The notes under the pieces: model-generated
Told to the model about the DNA's origin: nothing
What the model saw: only the letters and a program-made list of their open reading frames with translations
Databases searched by the model: none
Shown: positions 1 to 8,631 of the stretch, in pieces
How positions within the stretch are numbered: the stretch's first letter is position 1
How the letters are laid out: the number at the start of each line of letters is the position of its first letter
Assembly (NCBI RefSeq): GCF_001467625.1
Contig: NZ_LNYB01000081.1
Span: 1-64,000, forward strand
Length of the DNA: 64,000 bases
Direction of reading: 5' to 3'
DNA from: Legionella feeleii
GTDB taxonomy: Bacteria; Pseudomonadota; Gammaproteobacteria; Legionellales; Legionellaceae
Program-made: the position numbers and the translations under genes

Positions 1-54
1 GATATGACCGTTGTGACTCCATTTTTATCTCGTCCATTGCTCTCGCTGCCATTG

Positions 55-915
55 CTATTTGGGCATAATTAAATGGTGATTGAACCTAGCCAAAATCACC
101 GTATTTCCATTGATGCAGGCTATAGCAGTGAAACCTTCAGGTAAATTGATGCGTTTTACATTCTGATCCTGCAATTGCACAGCAATACCCCCAGCTATCA
201 AGGGTGCTTTAACAACATTTCTTTTTACTTTAGGATTTTGCACCACAAAAACACCCTGTGCTCCTTCGCCGAGTTTTACACTTTGTAAAAATGCACCAAT
301 ACCACCCGTGTCATCAACAGATGAACTATCGGCATGATGAAGAACAAATTGATTATCTTTTTTACGTCTCGCCAACACTGGATTACAAGGACCGAAACTC
401 TGGGAAAATACATGGTGGCCTGTTCGAGTTCCATTCACTTCAACCTCATTACCGCGACCACTCTGTAATCGAAGTTGTCTAATTACTCCCCTCACTGTAA
501 CCCAGTCATTGTTCGCTCGATCCACTTTTTGATTATCATCAAGTTGGAGAAGATTTAGTTTCTCTACATCAAAGCCGTATCTTATTTGACTAGGCGTGGC
601 AGAAACCAAGCCTTTATCCTCAATAAAATAGGCAACCCTCCCTTTTCCACTTCCCAGCAGGATAATTGCATCACGACCAGCTTTTATTATTTCGTCAATT
701 TTTTCGCTAAGATTTTCATGATCTTTAAAAAGATAAAGTTCGTAATCAGGCGTTACTAAACTTTGTTCTACTAAGATAATCGGAATATAAACAAAGGATT
801 CAGACATCCCTAATGCCAAATTCCCACCTTCAGAATCCTGACTTAGGATCTCCCCACTTGCAGAGGGTGAGCGGCTCAGGATAACAATCTTTGGTAAATT
901 GCTTTTTGCAGCCAT
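55..915 (-). CDS. hypothetical protein, 286 aa
   Basis: I do not recognise the family. The protein has no signal peptide and no obvious membrane segment, so it is probably cytoplasmic or a translocated substrate. The middle third is rich in Arg/Gly/Asn, and the C-terminal third is beta-rich with alternating Val and Ile. The ATG is preceded by a GAAGAG ribosome-binding site. The gene stands alone: the next gene on this strand, TerC, ends about 70 bp upstream of its start. Nothing else useful can be read from the 54 bases between its stop codon and the window edge. The gene is probably real because the frame is long and codon use matches its neighbours. Confidence 0.7.
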   Translation of the reverse strand: MAAKSNLPKIVILSRSPSASGEILSQDSEGGNLALGMSESFVYIPIILVEQSLVTPDYELYLFKDHENLSEKIDEIIKAGRDAIILLGSGKGRVAYFIEDKGLVSATPSQIRYGFDVEKLNLLQLDDNQKVDRANNDWVTVRGVIRQLRLQSGRGNEVEVNGTRTGHHVFSQSFGPCNPVLARRKKDNQFVLHHADSSSVDDTGGIGAFLQSVKLGEGAQGVFVVQNPKVKRNVVKAPLIAGGIAVQLQDQNVKRINLPEGFTAIACINGNTVILARFNHHLIMPK

Positions 916-985
916 ATAACTCTTCTATTAATCCTATTAATGTCTATTATATGCCACCCAATAGATAAATAATGATCTGATTGTT

Positions 986-1945
986 TTATTTCCCCTCTTT
1001 CCTTTTGGCGGTCTGCTGTAAACTAAGCACAATACTACCCGCCAAAGTAATAACGACTACCCCAAGGGCAATATAGATAGGCATCTTGAACCAATAACTC
1101 AACAACATTTTAAATCCAATAAATACCAGAATCAGTGCAATGCCATATTTAAGTAAATGAAAGCGTTCGGCTATATTAGCCAATAAAAAATAAAGAGCAC
1201 GTAAGCCCATAATGGCAAAAATGTTCGATGTAAAGACAATGAACGGATCGTTTGTAATGGCAAAAATGGCGGGAAGACTGTCTAAAGCAAAAATTAAATC
1301 ACTAACCTCAATCAATACCAACGCTAAAAACAAAGGGGTTGCGTAAAGCAAATTACCTTGTCTTATAAAGAATTTTTCCTCATGAAAGGAAGGACTGACT
1401 CGCAGATAAGTTCTCATCCAACGTAAAACCCAATTTTCCGTAAAATCAAATTTTTGTTCAGAAAAGATAAACATTTTAATACCGGTTGCTATCAAAATCA
1501 GACCAAAGAGATATAGAATCCAATGGAATTGTTCTACCAGAAAAACACCCAACAAAATGATACCCAAACGCATGATAATTGCGCCCATGACTCCATATAA
1601 TAAAACCCGGCGCTGGTATTCGTGAGGAACTGCAAAGTAATTGAAAATCATGATAAAAATAAACATGTTATCAATTGAAAGTGACTCTTCAATTAAATAA
1701 CCAGTTAAAAATTCCATCGCTTTTTGATGAGCGATAACGACACCTGCTGTATGAATTAAATACCACCAGAGAAACAAATTAAATAACAAGGCCAGGGATA
1801 TCCAGATTGAACTCCAGGTAAGTGCCTCTTTAATTGAGATACGGTGTGCTTTCTTCCTGCCTAATAAAAAAATATCAAGGGCTAATACCAGGCTCACTAA
1901 GAGAAAAAATCCCAACCACATCCACCATTCGCTGATCGAATGCAT
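986..1945 (-). CDS. TerC/Alx family integral membrane protein
   Basis: Members of the TerC family are polytopic inner-membrane proteins linked to tellurite resistance or to Mn2+ export and metal homeostasis. Here about eight hydrophobic helices are visible. The acidic family signatures LSIDNMF (first half) and VEVSDLIFALDS (second half) are present; their Asp residues are thought to bind metal. The length, 319 aa, is normal. I chose the ATG at 1945 rather than an upstream one because a GGGGGGAG Shine-Dalgarno sequence sits a few bases before it and the protein then begins directly with a membrane helix. The substrate cannot be told from sequence. Confidence 0.9.
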   Translation of the reverse strand: MHSISEWWMWLGFFLLVSLVLALDIFLLGRKKAHRISIKEALTWSSIWISLALLFNLFLWWYLIHTAGVVIAHQKAMEFLTGYLIEESLSIDNMFIFIMIFNYFAVPHEYQRRVLLYGVMGAIIMRLGIILLGVFLVEQFHWILYLFGLILIATGIKMFIFSEQKFDFTENWVLRWMRTYLRVSPSFHEEKFFIRQGNLLYATPLFLALVLIEVSDLIFALDSLPAIFAITNDPFIVFTSNIFAIMGLRALYFLLANIAERFHLLKYGIALILVFIGFKMLLSYWFKMPIYIALGVVVITLAGSIVLSLQQTAKRKEGK

Positions 1946-2014
1946 TATCTCCCCCCGAAGCCAAGCCTGATCCCTTAACAGGGACATGTTATGAAAGTTT
2001 AGCAACAAACTCGT

Positions 2015-2653
2015 TCAGCCAGAGGTATGCCAGGATAACCAGTAGTCATGTAAGGCTTGGATATTACCAGAGCATAATAGAGGCATCGCGGGGGTCAATC
2101 GCTCTAAAGGCCAATCCCACCATGCCATGGCCAATAAAATATCAATAGTTTGATCACTAAAACGCTTTCGAATAAGTTTTGCCGGATTACCTCCAACAAT
2201 AGCGTAGGGTTCAACATTTTTAGTGACTACAGCGCGGCTGGCAATAATCGCCCCATGACCAATCTGAATGCCGGGCATAATCAATGCTTCGGTACCAATC
2301 CAAACATCACTTCCAATAACAGTATTCCCTGCTGCCTGGTAGCCATCTATTGCGCCGCCCAATTCACTTTCATCAAGGTAAAAAAATGGAAAGGTACTAA
2401 TCCAGTCTGTGCGATGTCCCTGATTACCGGCCATCATAAATGCAACGCCACTTCCAATCGAGCAGAAGCTCCCGATAATAAGCTTGTCTACCTCTTCACA
2501 GTCAGGCATGAGATAACGGGCACAATCATCAAAGCTATGTCCATGGTAATAACCAGAATAGTAGCTATAAGGGCCCACACTAATATTGGGATTAGTCACT
2601 TGTTGTGCCAACGGCACACCCTTAAAAGGGGAATCAAAATAATTTTTTGACAT
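2015..2653 (-). CDS. CatB-type xenobiotic O-acetyltransferase (left-handed beta helix)
   Basis: The protein resembles the CatB/Vat hexapeptide acyltransferases, which move acetyl from acetyl-CoA to chloramphenicol, streptogramin A or unknown hydroxyl acceptors. About 212 aa matches that family. Hexapeptide-repeat motifs such as [16 protein letters not shown] and GAIIAS are seen at roughly residues 110-145, followed by the family's VGGNPAK turn. The His-containing loop (GNQGHRTDW) near residue 80 is where the catalytic His lies in CatB enzymes. It ends 69 bp upstream of the TerC start and is probably a separate unit. Whether it confers resistance or acts on a cell metabolite is unknown. Confidence 0.85.
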   Translation of the reverse strand: MSKNYFDSPFKGVPLAQQVTNPNISVGPYSYYSGYYHGHSFDDCARYLMPDCEEVDKLIIGSFCSIGSGVAFMMAGNQGHRTDWISTFPFFYLDESELGGAIDGYQAAGNTVIGSDVWIGTEALIMPGIQIGHGAIIASRAVVTKNVEPYAIVGGNPAKLIRKRFSDQTIDILLAMAWWDWPLERLTPAMPLLCSGNIQALHDYWLSWHTSG

Positions 2654-2680
2654 AATCAATACACGATAACCTTGAATGCT

Positions 2681-3376
2681 TTACCAATCGATTATACTAC
2701 CATCATAGCTTAGTAGTACTTCAGCATGGCTATGTTGCTTATGTTTTGCAATGACTTTTAACATACTGGCGACGCTGGTTTGTGCATCGATTGGTGCATC
2801 TGGGCCTCCTAAACGGGTTTTTACCCAACCAGGATGCAATAGCATCACATGAATACCTTCATTAGCCACATCCAAAGCGAAGGCACGCATAGCACAATTC
2901 AATGCAGCCTTGCTTGTGCGATAGGCATAACTACGTCCTCGCTGGTTATCACTGATACTCCCCATACGCGAACTAATGTTAATGATTAATTTCTCCTTCC
3001 CCTTACCTAATTGTGGTAACAAGGCATCCGCAACTTTCAATGCACCAAAACAATTGATCGCCATTACCTGTAAAAAATTATCACGGTCTATATTGCCAAC
3101 AGTCACTCCTTGAGCACCACTAATACCGGCATTATTAATAAGCCAATCGAGAGGTTGATTACTTAATTTTTTAGCCAAGGCCAAAATCGTTTCGTCCTTG
3201 GCAAGGTCTAATTGGCAAACAACGATATTTTTTCTTTCTACTGCCAAGTGTTGTAATTCATCGGCTTGTTCTGGCAGTCGGCAAGCAGCAAAAATATAGC
3301 TGTCCAGCTCACTTAATTGCCTGACAAATTCCAATCCCAGGCCCCGGTTAGCACCAGTAATCAATATATTTTTCAT
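2681..3376 (-). CDS. short-chain dehydrogenase/reductase (C-factor-like)
   Basis: This is a classical SDR of 231 aa with an N-terminal Rossmann nucleotide-binding motif (TGANRGLG, residues 7-14), the structural NNAG motif near residue 86, a catalytic Ser in NISS and the YxxxK active site (YRTSK, about residue 152). The short length and overall pattern resemble the CsgA/C-factor-like SDRs. Coenzyme preference is probably NADP(H) because a basic residue follows the glycine-rich loop, which is inference. It is divergent from another SDR at 3544; the 167 bp between them must hold both promoters, but I cannot pick convincing boxes. Confidence 0.88.
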   Translation of the reverse strand: MKNILITGANRGLGLEFVRQLSELDSYIFAACRLPEQADELQHLAVERKNIVVCQLDLAKDETILALAKKLSNQPLDWLINNAGISGAQGVTVGNIDRDNFLQVMAINCFGALKVADALLPQLGKGKEKLIINISSRMGSISDNQRGRSYAYRTSKAALNCAMRAFALDVANEGIHVMLLHPGWVKTRLGGPDAPIDAQTSVASMLKVIAKHKQHSHAEVLLSYDGSIIDW

Positions 3377-3543
3377 CCTATTAAATACCCAGCTCTAGAG
3401 AGAAATGTTGTCTCAAATCAAAACATGCCTTGTACCAAACTGCAATGACTACCTGATCGAAATACGCCGTTCTGTTTGTCATGAAAGCCAGTTTTTTATA
3501 AGATAAAATCTCAATCTCACCTGAATAGTGAATCTAAAATCTC

Positions 3544-4395
3544 ATGCAACAAAAAACTATCCTGATAACTGGTTGTTCCACTGGCATTGGCCATGATGCT
3601 GCACTTGCCCTAGCCAAGCGAGGGCACCGTGTTATTGCCTCCTGCCGCAAAGAGGACGATGTCCAAAAACTTACAGCGCTTGGACTTGAAGCCGTTCGTA
3701 TGGATATGGATGACACCACTTCCATTGAAGCGGCATTCGCAGAAGTCCTGGCAAAAACTGGCGGGCGCCTGGATGTGCTTATCAATAATGCAGGTTATGG
3801 CCAAGCAGGCGCTTTGGAAGATATCCCGCGGGCAGCCTTGCGTAGTCAATTTGAAACCAACGTTTTTGGCCTGTTAGATCTTACTCGCCTGGCTATCCCC
3901 CTCATGCGTAAGCAAGGCCAGGGACGCATTATCAATATCAGTTCCATTCTGGGGGTTATCAGTTTGCCTTTTCGTGGTGCTTACAATGCATCGAAATATG
4001 CCGTAGAAGGTTTAAGTGATACGCTGCGTCTTGAACTTCAATCGTCCGGCATTCGGGTAATCACTGTAGAACCTGGCCCAATCGAAAGCCGATTCAGGGA
4101 TAGCAGCATTGATAATTCTCTGCAAAAAATTGATAAGGAGCATAGTTACTTTCGAGCTCAATATCAGCAGATGCTTGGTAATTACCGCCAGCAAAAAACC
4201 GATTCTCCCTTCACCCTGGGTACTGATGCTGTTATTAAGAAACTGGTTCACGCCATTGAAGCAAAAAATCCGCGCGCCAAATACCGTGTCACGTTTCCTG
4301 CCCATCTTTTTGTATGGCTCAAACGGCTACTCAGTGTCAAAATGCTTGATCGCTTCCTCATTTATTTGTCCCGAAAAGAGTTAGGTTCAAACTGA
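3544..4395 (+). CDS. SDR family oxidoreductase
   Basis: This 283-aa classical SDR has the TGCSTGIG cofactor loop at residues 9-16, an NNAG motif near residue 88, the catalytic Ser in NISS and YNASK near residue 155. The C-terminal extension of about 60 residues is basic and amphipathic (FVWLKRLL), as in SDRs that act on lipids or steroids at membranes, so a hydrophobic substrate is possible. The ATG has no strong ribosome-binding site but is the first in the frame. It is divergently arranged with the SDR at 2681-3376, and the two are only distantly similar. Confidence 0.88.
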   Translation: MQQKTILITGCSTGIGHDAALALAKRGHRVIASCRKEDDVQKLTALGLEAVRMDMDDTTSIEAAFAEVLAKTGGRLDVLINNAGYGQAGALEDIPRAALRSQFETNVFGLLDLTRLAIPLMRKQGQGRIINISSILGVISLPFRGAYNASKYAVEGLSDTLRLELQSSGIRVITVEPGPIESRFRDSSIDNSLQKIDKEHSYFRAQYQQMLGNYRQQKTDSPFTLGTDAVIKKLVHAIEAKNPRAKYRVTFPAHLFVWLKRLLSVKMLDRFLIYLSRKELGSN

Positions 4396-4431
4396 AGGCA
4401 TGGCTTACCTTTCGGCGTTTAGGAGTTTTTT

Positions 4432-4973
4432 ATGAAACTGTTGCCCACCTCAGCTCTGTTTTTTGTTGCTATCTCTTGTTTTGCAAGTGAAAACGACACT
4501 CAAGCTTACGCAGATTATTGTCTTGAATCAGGGGGGCAAGTAGAAGAGATGCCTGCACAATTTGATGGGCCTTTTGGGCAGGTGCACGGTAGCAGTAGAC
4601 AGTTCTGTACCTTTAACATAGATAAGGGCTTTGTTGTGGTTGGTTTAGAATCATTTGCCTCGGCCAAACCCAATATCGCTGCTACCTAATTAAAAAGCTG
4701 CCTGCTATTTCTTTTGATTCACCTTTGTTTAAAGGTAAGTACAATAATCCTTCTTTAAATTTTTGTAACAATATAGGCGGCTCAAGTATTCCATTTACAG
4801 TTATCTCTGGCGGCTTTGCTAATGAATTAGGCCAAAGTGATATTTGTGTATTTGGTGATGCGTCGATGGTTAGCGCCTGGTCCTTAATTTATATCGCTAA
4901 TGGCAGAATCGGCTATGAACTTGTCAGAGAAAAGATTAAGGCGGAACCCCTTCATCTTAGAATACCGATTTAA
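4432..4973 (+). pseudogene. small Cys-containing secreted protein, broken by a frameshift
   Basis: The first frame (4432-4689) encodes a signal peptide ending near CFAS and a Cys-containing domain. It stops just after PNIAAT. The +1-shifted frame continues without a gap from about 4683 (YLIKKLPAISF) to 4973 and contains matching Cys residues (NFCNN and SDICVFGD). Joining the two gives one protein of about 180 aa with a continuous pattern, so a single-base loss near 4684-4690 is the simplest reading. The ATG has a good GGAG site. The intact protein was probably periplasmic and its function is unknown. A sequencing error is possible. Confidence 0.7.
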
Positions 4974-4989
4974 TCCATCGATAGACAAC

Positions 4990-5014
4990 AGCAGATGTTG
5001 TAACAACATCTGCT
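4990..5014. terminator. bidirectional intrinsic terminator
   Basis: A near-perfect inverted repeat (AGCAGATGTT paired with AACATCTGCT, loop about 5 nt) lies between two converging genes. On the + strand a T-run (ATTTTT) follows within about 15 bases. Position and structure fit a shared transcription terminator. Confidence 0.65.
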
Positions 5015-5034
5015 AACAATAATGATTTTTCTAA

Positions 5035-5541
5035 CTAACCTAGATGGGCTGCATTATCGGTACGTACAAAAATTTGAGTGAAATAGAGTTTACCTTTACT
5101 GTCGCGGGCCAAGCCTATGCCTGTCAAATTATAACGTCCTTCAATGTTGCGACGATGCCCTGGGCTGGTTAACCATTGTTCAACAACTATTTTTGCATCT
5201 CTGTAATTATAAGCAACATTTTCTGCACCACCATGACATTGTTGAATATTGTCAAAAATGCGCTTAATACGCTTACTGAAATACTGATGGCCAAAGGGGA
5301 CACGGTGAGTTGCCATATCACGGCTATGACGTTCTGCTTCTTGCGAAATAAGCTTATTCATTTTAAGAGGAGGCAAACCACGTTTTTGACGGTATTGATT
5401 CACATACACCAGTATTTTTTTCTGGTTCTCTGCATCGATAGCAGCATAATTCGTCTTTGCTACCGCATAAGCCTGAGGCAAAATACTTATTGCTAGGGCA
5501 ACAACAAGAAAGCTCTTCACTAGTTTTTTTATCTTTTTCAT
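5035..5541 (-). CDS. secreted CAP/SCP-domain protein (YkwD-like)
   Basis: The first 26 residues are a clear Sec signal peptide ending in AYA. The rest is a CAP domain: the first conserved His in EAERHSRDMA (about residue 80), then HQYFSKR, the GGAENVAYN motif (about residue 115) and SPGHRRNI with the second conserved His, ending in YFTQIFV. Bacterial YkwD-like proteins are secreted and of uncertain biochemical role; peptidoglycan or lipid binding has been suggested for related proteins. The protein is complete at 168 aa. A GTGAG motif precedes the ATG. Confidence 0.88.
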   Translation of the reverse strand: MKKIKKLVKSFLVVALAISILPQAYAVAKTNYAAIDAENQKKILVYVNQYRQKRGLPPLKMNKLISQEAERHSRDMATHRVPFGHQYFSKRIKRIFDNIQQCHGGAENVAYNYRDAKIVVEQWLTSPGHRRNIEGRYNLTGIGLARDSKGKLYFTQIFVRTDNAAHLG

Positions 5542-5709
5542 AATCTCACTCTTATTCTGCTAATACAGTTTAAACTCTGCTGTAATTTTATGCAGCGCAA
5601 TAGTGTTACAAAAAGAGCTCTGTTGTCCAGAATTAAGCGACTTTTCGATCAAATTTAGATCTTATTGTCAATAAATACACCCAATGATTTACCTACCTGT
5701 TGTCCTTAG

Positions 5710-6567
5710 TCAAAGCAAGGCTACATTCTCAATTTGCTCCAATTCATCAACACTCAGGGTGAAATCACCAATCGCTAAATCCTCACGCATATGTTGCTGA
5801 TCAGTTGTTCCTGTCAAAGGCAACATTTTCATTTGGAGTGCGAAACGAAAAATGAGCTGAGCCATATTTTTTTGATATTTCTGGGCTATGGAACGCAACC
5901 AAGGCTGTGAAAAATACTGATAATTGGCAGTCAGTAAAGAAAAACCTTGATAAATGAGTCCGTGCTCTCTACAAAAAGCCCTGATTCCCTTATCCCATTG
6001 TTTTACCGCAAAACACCGGTTCTGGACAAAAGTGGGTTTTACTGTCGAGTAAGTATAAAATTCTTCTAATTGCTTAAGAGTCACATTTGAAATTCCCAGG
6101 AATTTGATTTTTTTGGCCCGCCACAATGCTTCCATAGCATGCCAAACTTCCCAATCCCCAGTACTTAGACTATCGGACAATAAAGGCCCATGAAGAATAT
6201 AAGAATCAATATAATCGGTTTGTAAATGCTCCAGTGAACTGCGAAAAGATTGCTGAACCTGTAACTCATAAGAGTCCATTTCGTTATATGGTTTGCGGTG
6301 ATCCTGGCCATCGGCAAATGTAAATTTTGTCTGCAGAAATAAATCCTGACGCGTTTTTTCACTGCCCGCTAAAAATACTTGAATCGCTTTACCAACGCCT
6401 TCTTCATAATAATGTTTGCGCTGATTAGCTGTATCAATACCAGTAAATCCTGTCTTAAGAGCGGTAATAACCAAATTTTCGGTTGCCTCTTCCTTCCAGG
6501 CAGTACCATATAAAAACGCTGGGAAAATCTGACTATCTTGCTTGTGTTCGCCTTTTTCACCTGACAT
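5710..6567 (-). CDS. aldo/keto reductase
   Basis: An AKR TIM-barrel oxidoreductase of 285 aa. The catalytic tetrad can be placed: Asp in GIDTAN (about residue 43), Tyr in the following HYYEEGVG, Lys in FLQTKFT and His in YILHGP. The C-terminal NADPH-binding segment carries LPLTGTT. The family reduces aldehydes and ketones with NADPH; the substrate is unknown. An AAGGAAG site precedes the ATG. It is a single gene with a long upstream gap on its strand. It is not close to the second AKR of the window (38730-39635), which belongs to another subgroup. Confidence 0.88.
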   Translation of the reverse strand: MSGEKGEHKQDSQIFPAFLYGTAWKEEATENLVITALKTGFTGIDTANQRKHYYEEGVGKAIQVFLAGSEKTRQDLFLQTKFTFADGQDHRKPYNEMDSYELQVQQSFRSSLEHLQTDYIDSYILHGPLLSDSLSTGDWEVWHAMEALWRAKKIKFLGISNVTLKQLEEFYTYSTVKPTFVQNRCFAVKQWDKGIRAFCREHGLIYQGFSLLTANYQYFSQPWLRSIAQKYQKNMAQLIFRFALQMKMLPLTGTTDQQHMREDLAIGDFTLSVDELEQIENVALL

Positions 6568-6668
6568 AAATTTTCTTCCTTATTGATCCAATAGACTACA
6601 CAAAAGCGCCCTTGCATTTCTATCTTGAATACTATCTAATAAAATCATCATTATCGACGGAGAAAGGA

Positions 6669-7151
6669 ATGTCTGTAAGTAATGAATGCCTCAGTTTACT
6701 CAATAAATTAGTCAGCGGCTATCAACAAGAAACCAGCGACAAAAATCATACTGAAATTTACTCAACCTTAGCTGAATTGCTTGAAAGGATCACTAGCAAT
6801 CAAGCGACGCTTACTGATGCAAAAGTGATTTCTTATTTATCAGCTTCATTTGTGTTTTTAATCAGGACTAATCCAAGATTCGCTGCTTGCTGCGAGGCTT
6901 TTTTTCTTGCTTATCAAAAAGTCAAATCATTAGATTCTTTGGTTAATAGCCAGTTTCAGATAAAAACAGAATTGGATTCATGGCCAGCAGTCAAAGAAGT
7001 CTCTCAGCCAGAATCACCTGTTCAACCTTATCAATCTGCTTTTTTCACTGAATTACAACTTGAGATTGCCAGGCGTGCCAAGCACAAGATTGTAGAAACA
7101 ACGACGGAAGCAGAAAAGCAAAGCCAAACATATAGCAGCAATCCTTGTTAA
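6669..7151 (+). CDS. hypothetical protein, 160 aa
   Basis: The family is not recognised. I set the start at the ATG preceded by GGAGAAAGG rather than an upstream codon in the same frame. The protein looks all-helical, with an N-terminal half rich in Leu and Ser and a polar, Glu/Thr/Ser-rich C-terminal tail. Tails of that type are common on Dot/Icm substrates, but this is weak evidence. There is no signal peptide and no membrane helix. It is followed at 98 bp by another orphan on the same strand. Confidence 0.65.
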   Translation: MSVSNECLSLLNKLVSGYQQETSDKNHTEIYSTLAELLERITSNQATLTDAKVISYLSASFVFLIRTNPRFAACCEAFFLAYQKVKSLDSLVNSQFQIKTELDSWPAVKEVSQPESPVQPYQSAFFTELQLEIARRAKHKIVETTTEAEKQSQTYSSNPC

Positions 7152-7248
7152 GCCTCTTGCGCCATTCACAGTTACAGCTCTTTGGTTTCTATCCCAATGA
7201 GCTTTATTCCTTTATAATTTCTGGCTTTAACCCTTTATTTGCCTGCCG

Positions 7249-8088
7249 ATGACTCTTATTGTAAATTTATCTTCCATTCATTCTTTGTATCCCATCTCCA
7301 CAAGCGTGCGAGCTTTTGCCCAGCTTTGCAATAATTACTCTACAGGCTGTTTAACCTGTTGTCCGAGTTTTTTTCAGTCAGGAACCAATTTTGCGTGGGT
7401 TATGTACCAATATCATACTCAGTACAAAGCATTAATCGAACCCTATAAACTTGGCAAAATTACGAGCCGACAATTCTTAGCTAATTTGCTAACCATTTTT
7501 GATTTTCTTGATGATGATGATTTTGTCTGTAACATGAGTGATTCAGTAAAAATTGCTGGCTGCTCCTATAAAGAAGCCAATTTGGCTCTGCTAGAAAATG
7601 CGTGGAATGCAATCATTGGCTTGGAGGATGATAGAGTAGCCCGCTTTGCTACCCTCGCCGAACGAGCTGCGGAAGAACCAGTCTATTTAATATCCAATAC
7701 CAATGAATTAAATGTAAACAAAATAATTCAACTCTTACAAAGCAAGAATCCCGAAATTCATTTTTATCCAATCGATCTTGATGTGGTAGATGATAAACGG
7801 CCTATTGAGATAGCACCCAATATCTTTCTTTGTTTATCCTATCGCTATCAGCTTTTTAAAACAGACTCTCAAAACCGCGCGGCAACAAATTCTAATTCCA
7901 CCATGTCTTTACTACGATATCTGGTTGAAGAGCAGTTACCTGTCAGCAATAGAGAAAGTATTCACGTTATCAGTCAGTATCCAGCTGATTTGGAAGAGGC
8001 GATAAAATTAGGCATTGCTCCTGCCAATACTCACCAGGATAGCAACTATTTCCCCGCACCAACGCTGACAACCCTGGAAATAGATTGA
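7249..8088 (+). CDS. HAD-like protein, probably catalytically inactive, 279 aa
   Basis: The central part looks like a subfamily-I haloacid dehalogenase fold: a cap segment with an ENAWNAIIG pattern (about residues 119-127) and the motif-II-like strand VYLISNTNE (about residue 148), as in YjjG/sugar phosphatase relatives. However, where the catalytic DxD should be, at the very N-terminus, the protein reads LIVNLSS. The nucleophile Asp is therefore missing. The C-terminal 80 residues match nothing I know. It may be a binding protein, a decoy or an effector. The assignment is inferred from motif pattern only. Confidence 0.6.
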   Translation: MTLIVNLSSIHSLYPISTSVRAFAQLCNNYSTGCLTCCPSFFQSGTNFAWVMYQYHTQYKALIEPYKLGKITSRQFLANLLTIFDFLDDDDFVCNMSDSVKIAGCSYKEANLALLENAWNAIIGLEDDRVARFATLAERAAEEPVYLISNTNELNVNKIIQLLQSKNPEIHFYPIDLDVVDDKRPIEIAPNIFLCLSYRYQLFKTDSQNRAATNSNSTMSLLRYLVEEQLPVSNRESIHVISQYPADLEEAIKLGIAPANTHQDSNYFPAPTLTTLEID

Positions 8089-8094
8089 GAAAAA

Positions 8095-8130
8095 CCAGCT
8101 TTGCTAACTTTCTAAAAAGTGCTTAGCTGG
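8095..8130. terminator. possible terminator hairpin
   Basis: CCAGCT and AGCTGG pair across about 24 bases between two converging genes. The stem is short and the loop long, so this is only a weak candidate. Confidence 0.25.
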
Positions 8131-8164
8131 CTTATGATTGTTAAAATATAATAAAAAATAAAGA

Positions 8165-8509
8165 TTAGGATGTAGTTTTCTTGGCCCTTGGCTTAGGCGC
8201 AGCCTTAACTACTGTTGTTTCTTCTACAGCGCATGCTTCGCTTTTTTTACAGCAGCAATGAGCAAATAAATTGTAGAGCCAGGCTAGAATAACACCACCA
8301 ATGAAAGCATCTATAAAACCGATTATGCCGCCAATCACACTGCCCAACACCGAGGGTTGATAACCTACATACAAAGAGCCCATCGCAGCTACAAAAGGCT
8401 GGCCATAACTAGAATAATAGGCGATGATACCCATCAGAAAAATAGATATGCCCCACAAAATCCCCAAAGCCAATCCTAAAGCCATTGGACTTAACCTGCA
8501 GTTAGTCAT
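8165..8509 (-). CDS. small membrane protein annotated as holin-like in related genomes
   Basis: The 114-aa product has two hydrophobic segments (ALGLALGILWGISIFLMG, and a Gly/Ile-rich segment followed by FIGGVILAWLYNLF), then a Cys cluster (CCCKK) and a Lys/Ala-rich tail. Proteins of this pattern are labelled bacteriophage holin in Legionella-type genomes, but nothing phage-related is nearby, so lytic function is doubtful. I chose the ATG at 8509, with GGGAG a few bases upstream. The longer frame would add a polar extension without a ribosome-binding site. Confidence 0.7.
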   Translation of the reverse strand: MTNCRLSPMALGLALGILWGISIFLMGIIAYYSSYGQPFVAAMGSLYVGYQPSVLGSVIGGIIGFIDAFIGGVILAWLYNLFAHCCCKKSEACAVEETTVVKAAPKPRAKKTTS

Positions 8510-8631
8510 AACAATCTCCCTATTATGAGACCTTGGTGTAATTTCATTACAGTCTCGCTGTAACTTCTTATCATCATTGCAAAAATAGTGCAACGATTCA
8601 AGCAAAGTCATGAATCCAATTTTTCTGGGAT

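Noticed and set aside
4012-4305. Minus-strand 97-codon frame under the second SDR gene
   Set aside because: It is a shadow of a strongly supported SDR with all catalytic motifs.
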